This document shows positions 13,953 through 19,427 of a DNA stretch of 19,427 bases, in pieces. Each line of letters starts with the position of its first letter. Position 1 is the first letter of the stretch. The DNA is from Pseudomonadota bacterium (GTDB taxonomy: Bacteria > Bdellovibrionota > Bacteriovoracia > Bacteriovoracales > Bacteriovoracaceae), in contig JAJTIF010000039.1 of NCBI GenBank assembly GCA_021299675.1, positions 1 through 19,427 on the forward strand, read 5' to 3'. The position numbers and the translations under genes were made by a program. The notes beneath the pieces are model-generated. The model had not been told where the DNA came from and did not search any database. It saw only the letters and a list, made by a program, of their open reading frames with translations.

Positions 13953-15079
13953 CTCTGCCAGTCAAGCTTGCGGTAGAAATAGAGTCCCATGGAAAAGAGC
14001 AGTAGATTGGGGCCTAAGAGCGCCAGCACCACGGGGATTTTTCCACCTTTAGCCATTCCCACTAATCCAAAGAAGCTCGCGTAATAGGCGATAAGACAAA
14101 GCAGTCCCCAGACAGCGGCGTTGCGCCCCTTCCCTCTGTTTTCTTTCACTCCAAGGCTAAATCCTAAGAATGTGAGCAAGATACAAACAATGGGAATGTT
14201 TCTGCGATTCCAAAACTCATAACTGACGTTAAAGAGATCACGCTGATTGAAGTCATAGAGCTTGAGGGCACGCTTGGGATCCATCGCCATCACCTCAGCC
14301 AGCTCTTTCTGATTGAGCATTGTCTCCTTAGGAGTGATGCGATCCGAAAAGCGGTTTTGCGAGATCGGAAGTGTGTAGCTTTCGAAAAGAATTTTTTCCA
14401 GCTCAGTAACGTTTTTCTTGGAGGTGGTGATCGCCCCATCGAAGAGTTTCAGTGTGAGCTTCTCAATCAACTGCTTTGAGTCGCGCTCATACAGGAGCTC
14501 CCCTCGCTTCGCCATGATCACACGCTCGCCATCGTTTTCTTTGAAATGCAAGAACACCTCTTCCAGATTTCTACCATCTGGAGAGACCCGCTGAGCGAAA
14601 AGTGTGATTCCGTTGATGGCCGTGAAAAACTGACCGGCCTTAATCTGTGAAAGAAGTCCACTTGAGGTGAGGAAGTTGAGCTGCCGACGAAACTCTCGAT
14701 TGGTGTAGGGAATGATTTCTTGGGAGAGCATATTCATACTCACTCCCAAAAGCAGCGAGGTCAGAATAAATGGGGTCAGTAGTCGACCTTTCGTCATTCC
14801 GGCCGCACGCATAGCAATATATTCCGAATCGGTACTGAGCTTACCCATACAAAACATAATGGAGAAAAAGGTCGAGAGCGGGAGGGCGAGTGGAATGAAG
14901 GTCAACGCAAGGTTTCCAAGAAGCTGTCCCAGAAATCCCATACCTATATCTCGACTCATCAACAATCCAGTGAGTCGAAACAGTTCAAACGTCAAAAGAA
15001 AGCCTACAAAAAAGAGCAGGCTGACCAAGAGTGGCAAAATAAATTGCGCAGCTAAATATCGCTGCAGTAACAAACGCAT
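13949..15079 (-). CDS. LptF/LptG-family lipopolysaccharide export permease
   Basis: 376 residues from the ATG at 15079. An upstream in-frame TTG at 15115 (12 residues more) has a slightly better ribosome site, but the family normally starts just before the first helix, as in MRLLLQRYLAAQF. The YjgP/YjgQ permease layout is plain: about three helices at the N-terminus (near 14-34, 50-75, 90-120), a periplasmic beta-jellyroll region (about 130-260) with 'QIKAGQFFTAINGITLFAQRV' elements, and three helices at the C-terminus, with 'RRNIPIVCILLTFLGFSLGV' leading the first. With LptB and its partner permease such proteins extract LPS from the inner membrane. Whether it is LptF or LptG cannot be decided here, and the partner gene is not in the window. 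It is divergent from pepA. Confidence 0.9.
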   Translation of the reverse strand: MRLLLQRYLAAQFILPLLVSLLFFVGFLLTFELFRLTGLLMSRDIGMGFLGQLLGNLALTFIPLALPLSTFFSIMFCMGKLSTDSEYIAMRAAGMTKGRLLTPFILTSLLLGVSMNMLSQEIIPYTNREFRRQLNFLTSSGLLSQIKAGQFFTAINGITLFAQRVSPDGRNLEEVFLHFKENDGERVIMAKRGELLYERDSKQLIEKLTLKLFDGAITTSKKNVTELEKILFESYTLPISQNRFSDRITPKETMLNQKELAEVMAMDPKRALKLYDFNQRDLFNVSYEFWNRRNIPIVCILLTFLGFSLGVKENRGKGRNAAVWGLLCLIAYYASFFGLVGMAKGGKIPVVLALLGPNLLLFSMGLYFYRKLDWQS

Positions 15080-15162
15080 GAGCTTAAGGTTACCCGCCTC
15101 TGTCTTCCTAGGCAACTGCGCACCTGCGTGTTATTCTTTGCCCAATTTATTTAGGAGGACCT
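15080..15162. promoter_or_regulatory. Divergent region lptF-type permease / pepA with strong pepA ribosome site
   Basis: 83 bases between the permease ATG and the pepA ATG. AGGAGG at 15153-15158, four bases before the pepA ATG, is a near-perfect Shine-Dalgarno sequence and the strongest in this window. It suggests high expression of the aminopeptidase. TATTCT at 15132-15137 could be a -10 element, but no matching -35 was found. On the minus strand nothing firm was seen. Confidence 0.4.
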
Positions 15163-16698
15163 ATGCATTTAACACTCGATTCAAACGGCCAAAAAGCGCT
15201 AACCAGCGATCTACTCATTCTCAGTGCTTTCCAAAAGACCAAAACCACAAAAGTAAAAGGCAAAGAGACGACAGAAACGACTGTTTCCGTTGATCACTGG
15301 GCTGACAAAACTCTCAAAGAAGAGTTCCACGATCTGCGCGCAGCAAAGAACTTTAAAGCGGCGAAAGACGAAACCATCACCATGACTTCGGCCATGGGGC
15401 AAACTGTTAAAGTTGTGGGCCTTGGGGACAAAACTAAAATCACAGCTGAAGATCTTCGTAAAACCACCGCTAAGATTTTTAAATCCGTTAAGGCAGAAAA
15501 ATCAGCCATCGCAGCACTCGATTTCTCAAGCTTCGACGTTCTCAAAGATTCGGCGAAAGCAGCTCATGTGATCGCAGAAGCCATCGGGATGACCAACTAT
15601 AGTTTTGATAAATACAAATCCACCAAGACTCCCGAGAGCCTCAAGGAGTTTATCCTTTTTGGTTTTGATAAGAAAAAAGAGATCGGTCTCAAGAAAGCCA
15701 TCGCCGACGCAGAGATCCTGACCAACGCCATCACTGTCGCCCGGGATTTCGTGAACGAAGTTCCAAACGTCCTTCGCTCAACAGAGTACGCAAAACGCGT
15801 GGAAGAAGACGCGAAGAAAAACCTCAAGGGTGTGAAAGTAAAAGTCCTCAACAAAGCTCAACTTAAAGCAGAGAAGATGGACATGTTCCTCTCAGTCAAC
15901 GCAGGCTCTGCCTATGAAGCACGCCTCGTGCACTTGACCTATGAACCGGCCAAAGCCACTAAGAACACGAAGCACATCGTGCTAGTAGGGAAAGGACTTG
16001 TGTTTGATACCGGCGGCTACTCTCTTAAGCCTGGTGCGAACATGATGAACATGAAGTACGACATGGCAGGCTCTGCTACTGTGTATGGCGCTTTCCGTGC
16101 TGCCGTTCTCATGAAAGCCAACGTCAAGATCACTTGTCTCTTGGGGATTACTGATAACGCCGTGAACTCTGAAGCCACCATGCCCGACTCCATCGTAACC
16201 GCACGTAACGGGAAGACCGTTGAAATCCTCAACACGGACGCTGAAGGGCGCCTGGTTCTGGGTGATGTACTCGACTACGCCTGTGACCTCAAGCCCGATG
16301 GCATTATCAACGCAGCCACTCTCACGGGCGCTGTGCTGATAGCACTTGGCAATCAGATCACTGGGGCCATGGGGAATAACCAGAAATGGATCGATGCGGT
16401 TCTCGCCTCGGCGAAACAAAGCGATGAGTACATGTGGCAACTTCCGATCATCCCGGAATTTTCTCAAGACATGAAATCAAAAACAGCTGATCTTAAAAAC
16501 ATCGGAACACCGATGAGAGCAGGCACCGCAACAGCTGCTGCCTTTCTCCAGGAATTCATCAAAAATGATGTGCCTTGGTGTCACCTCGACATCGCCGGCA
16601 CCGCTGATGGTCAGTCCCATCTTCCGTACTGTCCTGGTCACGGCGCTTCTGGTCTCACCATCAGAACGCTGGTGCACTTGCTCACGCACACGAAGTAA
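15163..16698 (+). CDS. pepA: Leucyl aminopeptidase, family M17 (PepA)
   Basis: 511 residues against 503 in E. coli. All metal and catalytic residues can be matched with a constant offset of +7 to E. coli PepA: Lys277, Asp282, Lys289, Asp300, Asp359, Glu361 and Arg363, in the blocks VGKGLVFDTGGYSLKP, MKYDMAG and the M17 signature NTDAEGRL. It is a cytoplasmic two-metal exopeptidase releasing N-terminal residues, usually a hexamer; in some bacteria it also binds DNA at Xer recombination sites. The N-terminal macro-like domain is Lys-rich and diverged. The stop codon forms TAATG with the next gene, so translation of trmL is coupled to it. The start is backed by AGGAGG. Confidence 0.97.
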   Translation: MHLTLDSNGQKALTSDLLILSAFQKTKTTKVKGKETTETTVSVDHWADKTLKEEFHDLRAAKNFKAAKDETITMTSAMGQTVKVVGLGDKTKITAEDLRKTTAKIFKSVKAEKSAIAALDFSSFDVLKDSAKAAHVIAEAIGMTNYSFDKYKSTKTPESLKEFILFGFDKKKEIGLKKAIADAEILTNAITVARDFVNEVPNVLRSTEYAKRVEEDAKKNLKGVKVKVLNKAQLKAEKMDMFLSVNAGSAYEARLVHLTYEPAKATKNTKHIVLVGKGLVFDTGGYSLKPGANMMNMKYDMAGSATVYGAFRAAVLMKANVKITCLLGITDNAVNSEATMPDSIVTARNGKTVEILNTDAEGRLVLGDVLDYACDLKPDGIINAATLTGAVLIALGNQITGAMGNNQKWIDAVLASAKQSDEYMWQLPIIPEFSQDMKSKTADLKNIGTPMRAGTATAAAFLQEFIKNDVPWCHLDIAGTADGQSHLPYCPGHGASGLTIRTLVHLLTHTK

Positions 16699-17162
16699 TG
16701 TCCCCGAATTTTAGAATCGTTTTGCATGCGCCTGAGATTCCCGGTAATACCGGAAGTCTCGGGCGCACCTGCCTTGCCCTGAACGCCGAACTCATCCTGA
16801 TTAAACCCTACGGCTTTGACATCTCCGAAAAGGCCGTACGCCGTGCGGGCCTTGACTACTGGAAGCACGTTCAACTCAAAGAGTATGACTCCTGGAATAA
16901 TTTTCTGACGAAGGAACAACCAGACTCGACGCAAATTTTTCTCTTTGAAAATGGCTCAGGGAAACCGTGGTACTTGGCTCCGTATCAAAAAGGGTGCTAT
17001 CTGGTTTTTGGGGGAGAGACAAAAGGAATCCCTCAAACGATCATGCAGACCCTGCCGGATAACTTCTATAGTTTTCCTCAGCACTCCTCCCACATCCGCT
17101 CACTCAATCTCTCAAACATCGCCACCGCCGCAGCCTACGAGTGCCTGCGCCAGATTAGTTAG
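16698..17162 (+). CDS. trmL: tRNA (cytidine/uridine-34-2'-O)-methyltransferase TrmL
   Basis: 154 residues, the normal length of the minimal SPOUT enzyme TrmL (157 in E. coli). Motif 1 PEIPGNTGSLGRTC (12-25), GLDYW (51-55), motif 2 FGGETKG (104-110) and motif 3 RSLNLSN (134-140) are all present; the last two form the SAM-binding trefoil knot. The enzyme methylates the ribose of the wobble base of tRNA-Leu isoacceptors. The ATG shares one base with the pepA TAA (TAATG). It ends in an 8-base overlap with the convergent mtgA-type gene. Confidence 0.95.
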   Translation: MSPNFRIVLHAPEIPGNTGSLGRTCLALNAELILIKPYGFDISEKAVRRAGLDYWKHVQLKEYDSWNNFLTKEQPDSTQIFLFENGSGKPWYLAPYQKGCYLVFGGETKGIPQTIMQTLPDNFYSFPQHSSHIRSLNLSNIATAAAYECLRQIS

Positions 17163-17907
17163 CTTCCCACTCAAAGCGCGTATCCAGTGCCGCTTGTCGC
17201 TCTTCGTCCGTGATGATCTTAGCCATCTTGAGTTTCAAGAGCACATCGCGGATTCGACGTTTTACGAAGGGCGAAAGTTTTTTGCGTCGGTAAGACTCAC
17301 TGTATTTTTTGGGAGAGGGTAAAAGGAGCGCGATAAACGCCGACTCGCGGATGGAGAGCTGCGAGGGGTGCTTCTTAAAGTAGTGATAGCTTGCGTTCTT
17401 CACCCCATAGATCTTAGGGCCCAACTCCACGATGTTGAAGTAGATCTCCAAGATACGCTGCTTCGGAACCTGCTGCTCCATCTTGCGGGTGAGAATCATT
17501 TCGTGAAATTTTCTGATGATACTTTTTTTGGAGGATAAAAAAACATTCTTCACCACTTGCTGGGAAATGGTGCTGGCGCCACGGACCAGACGCTTTTCTT
17601 TCACGCTTGTTTCAATCGCATCTTGCAGTTGCTTGAAGTCGAGACCCTGGTGCTGGTAGAAGCCCCAGTCTTCGCTCAAAATGATGGCCCACTTGGTGTA
17701 GGGAGAAATCTGGTTGAGTTTCACCCAGTAGGCCGGGGCCTTAGGTTCCATCACGTAGTCGATCTTCTCTTCTTCGAAGACCACTTTCGGCCAATGGGTA
17801 TTAAGCTCAGAAACGTCGACAGAAAAATACATATAACTAAAGATCGTGATACATGTGATCAGTACGATACTGGCACCGCTCACAAGCGCGGTCAGGGCGT
17901 CTTTCAT
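17155..17907 (-). CDS. mtgA: Monofunctional peptidoglycan transglycosylase (GT51)
   Basis: 250 residues (E. coli MtgA 242). One N-terminal membrane helix (about 8-28) anchors a periplasmic GT51 domain. Motif 1 EDWGFYQHQGLD (79-90) carries the catalytic Glu79. Motif 2 is RGASTISQQVVKN (109-121), motif 3 the RKFHE (132-136) and RKMEQQ (141-146) segment, and motif 4 ILEIYFNIVELG (152-163) with Glu154. In most GT51 enzymes motif 1 is EDRxFxxHxG; here Arg is Trp81. There is no transpeptidase domain, so it polymerises lipid II glycan strands only. It is convergent with trmL and divergent from the small lipoprotein gene. A weak AGAAG site precedes the ATG. Confidence 0.94.
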   Translation of the reverse strand: MKDALTALVSGASIVLITCITIFSYMYFSVDVSELNTHWPKVVFEEEKIDYVMEPKAPAYWVKLNQISPYTKWAIILSEDWGFYQHQGLDFKQLQDAIETSVKEKRLVRGASTISQQVVKNVFLSSKKSIIRKFHEMILTRKMEQQVPKQRILEIYFNIVELGPKIYGVKNASYHYFKKHPSQLSIRESAFIALLLPSPKKYSESYRRKKLSPFVKRRIRDVLLKLKMAKIITDEERQAALDTRFEWEAN

Positions 17908-17984
17908 AGCTTCTAATCTACCTTAAATTCACGACTTAGAAAGTTTATTCAAGTGAACCTATACTATATCCGATAAAGTTAATC
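17908..17984. promoter_or_regulatory. Divergent region mtgA / small lipoprotein gene
   Basis: 77 bases, A+T-rich. TATACT at 17960-17965 is a good -10 candidate for the lipoprotein gene; the only -35 in range, TTAGAA at 17936-17941 with 18-base spacing, is poor. Nothing convincing was seen for the mtgA direction. Confidence 0.3.
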
Positions 17985-18398
17985 GTGAAATATTTAATAC
18001 TTTTTACCCTCATCTTCGTGGTTTCCTGCCAGAGAGAAATCAAAGGTTTGCGTGACATTCATCCTGGTTCGACCTCGATGCATGAGGCGCTGCAGATTCT
18101 CGAAGACCCTAATCACATCACTCGTTTGAACTCTGAGAAAGAGACACAAATCTTTCACTGGCAAGAGTTCGATCTCCAGATAGAAGACAAGCTCGTGCAA
18201 GCGATCGTGCGTAAACCAAACACGATAGAAAAAGATTTTCTCTATTGGCGACATTCCTACCGCCAGACGCCCACGAAACTGCAAAAAATTAATGATAACG
18301 ATAGCTACCAACTACTTATTCCCTCTGAAGGTCTGGCCATCATCTATGATGGGCAGATCGATGAAGTGACAAAGGTCGTAAGATATGAAGCCCCCTGA
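17985..18398 (+). CDS. Small lipoprotein, possibly BamE/SmpA-like fold
   Basis: 137 residues from a GTG codon. The signal MKYLILFTLIFVVS-C15 ends in lipobox V-V-S-C, and Gln at +2 would favour the outer membrane by the E. coli rule. After it comes 'IKGLRDIHPGSTSMHEALQI' followed by LEDPNHI and a tail FHWQEFDLQIEDKLVQAIV. This order (a turn 'hydrophobic-x-P-G-x-(S/T)', a helix, an x-D-P turn, then two strands and an end strand with K-L-V) is similar to BamE/SmpA-type domains, but the similarity is faint and I would not name it BamE. The start is set by the signal sequence; the ribosome site is weak. It overlaps the next gene by 14 bases. Confidence 0.7.
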   Translation: MKYLILFTLIFVVSCQREIKGLRDIHPGSTSMHEALQILEDPNHITRLNSEKETQIFHWQEFDLQIEDKLVQAIVRKPNTIEKDFLYWRHSYRQTPTKLQKINDNDSYQLLIPSEGLAIIYDGQIDEVTKVVRYEAP

Positions 18399-19427
18399 GT
18401 ACTTCCTGCGTTGGACAAAGATCTCTTTTAAAAAAGGGATGAGGCAGACTAAAGGAATGACTCCCGTCTGGGTTTTTCTCGGAGCTCTCGCAGTATTTGC
18501 GCTCGGGGAAAGCACCTGGCACAAAGGAAAAATCTCCCAGTGGAACACACCTCAACCGAAAATGAATTCTCATTTCGAAAGAGTGCCTGCCAATGATCAG
18601 TGCAGTGATTTTAATCTCAATGAGATTCAAGCCGAGAATATGCTGCAAGAAAAATCTCAATACGCCCATCACCTTACTGGGCAGTGGGAGCATCTCAATT
18701 TCAAAGAACTCCCCTTTAGGGACGTGGCTTTCTTTCAGCACTTCAGTCCTTCCTTGAGTGTAGATCAAAGAGAGCTTGTTAAACAGTGTAAGAGAGCTCA
18801 GTGCGTCCTCGAGCAGCTCACAGGCTCCTCAGAGGTTGGTCAGGTCGTGTGGAACTGGTACCTCAAAACAGGCATCATTCTCAATCCGATGGGCTTTAAC
18901 TACAGCGAGATCAAAGACATCTGGCAGCTCTCGCAGAAACTCCCTGACGACTACTTTCACCAGGACGAAGTTAAACTCATCACAAAAGTTAGTTCGCAGG
19001 ATTCGCAGTGTTTCGAGTTTAAAGATCACTCGATTCTCATCAACGAAGTCTGCACGGATCTCCCGCTCGTCGTGACCACGGCCCTCACCCAGCGCTACCT
19101 ACCACGATGGCTTAAGAAGTTCCCCGACTGGAAAAGTGCTCTGACCAAACCTCAGTCTCCAGCCCATTGGCACAACCAAGCCTGGAACGTTCAAGGGAGC
19201 GAAGAGCGCTCCCTCATCAAAGAGATCAGCGTCTATCTTCTCCACGGAGAAGCGCGTCCCTTGACTCAAAGTTTTCTACAAGACCATCTTCTCTTCAACC
19301 GCTGGGGCAAAGAGTTTGAAGTAAAGAAACAGTTTCAAGCGGACCTCTGGGCCTGGAGGCAGGAGCGCAATCTCGCACTCAAGGACTGCCTGGATCTTCA
19401 CCGCTCAGCTTTTCATCAAAAAGCTCA
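18385..19427 (+). CDS. Membrane-anchored protein of unknown function (runs off right edge)
   Basis: Open for 347 codons from the ATG at 18385 to the window end, with no stop. I do not recognise the protein. A basic N-terminus (12 residues before FKKGMRQTKG) is followed by one membrane helix TPVWVFLGALAVFALG (about 26-41), so the rest should be periplasmic. The body is rich in Trp, Gln and His with several Cys (near 73, 135, 140, 207, 223 and 334), which could form disulfides. Aromatic stretches such as VVWNWYLKTG and FFQHFSPSL recur. Alternative starts at 18439 and 18457 would keep the membrane helix. It overlaps the lipoprotein gene by 14 bases, which suggests a shared envelope function. The C-terminal end is missing. 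Confidence 0.75.
   Translation, partial: MKPPEYFLRWTKISFKKGMRQTKGMTPVWVFLGALAVFALGESTWHKGKISQWNTPQPKMNSHFERVPANDQCSDFNLNEIQAENMLQEKSQYAHHLTGQWEHLNFKELPFRDVAFFQHFSPSLSVDQRELVKQCKRAQCVLEQLTGSSEVGQVVWNWYLKTGIILNPMGFNYSEIKDIWQLSQKLPDDYFHQDEVKLITKVSSQDSQCFEFKDHSILINEVCTDLPLVVTTALTQRYLPRWLKKFPDWKSALTKPQSPAHWHNQAWNVQGSEERSLIKEISVYLLHGEARPLTQSFLQDHLLFNRWGKEFEVKKQFQADLWAWRQERNLALKDCLDLHRSAFHQKA

Noticed and set aside
14712..15293. 193-codon plus-strand frame over the permease start and pepA
   Set aside because: It overlaps both the LptF-type gene and the start of pepA, which has the stronger ribosome site; the product is basic and without domains.
15982..16467. 161-codon minus-strand frame inside pepA
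   Set aside because: It lies opposite the most conserved catalytic part of pepA, so its openness is a by-product of that coding sequence.
1..19427. Mobile element, CRISPR array, tRNA or rRNA gene
   Set aside because: I saw no transposase or integrase, no terminal inverted repeats, no regular direct repeats and no cloverleaf-like or rRNA-like segment.

Overview
The window is a densely packed bacterial chromosome segment carrying housekeeping and envelope genes. The cell is Gram-negative: there is an LptF/LptG-type lipopolysaccharide-export permease, two lipoproteins with clear lipoboxes (one TPR/PilF-like, one faintly BamE-like), a RodZ-like cell-shape protein and an MtgA-type transglycosylase. 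Gene content and style (short RCK KtrA-type TrkA, many sensor domains, many unplaced small lipoproteins) would fit a Bdellovibrionota or deltaproteobacterial-type lineage. That placement is inference; there is no rRNA or other decisive marker. I saw no tRNA, rRNA, CRISPR array, insertion sequence or prophage, and no stretch over 300 bases lacks a gene.

Left part (1-5334). The 5' end of recO runs off the left edge on the minus strand and overlaps by 50 bases a compact Ski2/Hel308-like helicase gene. Divergent from these is a soluble PAS histidine kinase whose stop overlaps the start of a single-domain response regulator. An exported protein of unknown role follows, translationally coupled to a NifU C-terminal-domain protein. 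Convergent to these is a Nit1-type carbon-nitrogen hydrolase. A YbhN/LPG-synthase-type membrane protein then starts divergently and is broken by a one-base frameshift in a run of five G.

Middle part (5331-11750), all on the minus strand. In transcription order: a TrkH/KtrB potassium channel subunit, its KtrA-type RCK regulator, a membrane HAMP-PAS protein without any output domain, translation factor lepA, an unplaced 206-residue protein and a small TTG-started protein with a CxxC...CxxH pair. Spacings are 9, 2, 81, 10 and 12 bases, so the Trk genes form one tight unit and lepA with its followers a second.

Right part (11751-19427). A 188-base divergent region separates trkH from a TPR lipoprotein (PilF/PilW-like) and a rodZ-like gene, the same order as pilF-rodZ in gammaproteobacteria. 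Then come a convergent lptF-type permease, divergent pepA coupled to trmL, convergent mtgA, a small lipoprotein and an overlapping membrane-anchored gene that runs off the right edge.

No wholly new system is obvious. The best leads are the output-less HAMP-PAS protein fused transcriptionally to a potassium uptake system, the minimal helicase coupled to recO, the frameshifted flippase-like gene, and the consistent stop-codon overlap at all four convergent gene pairs.
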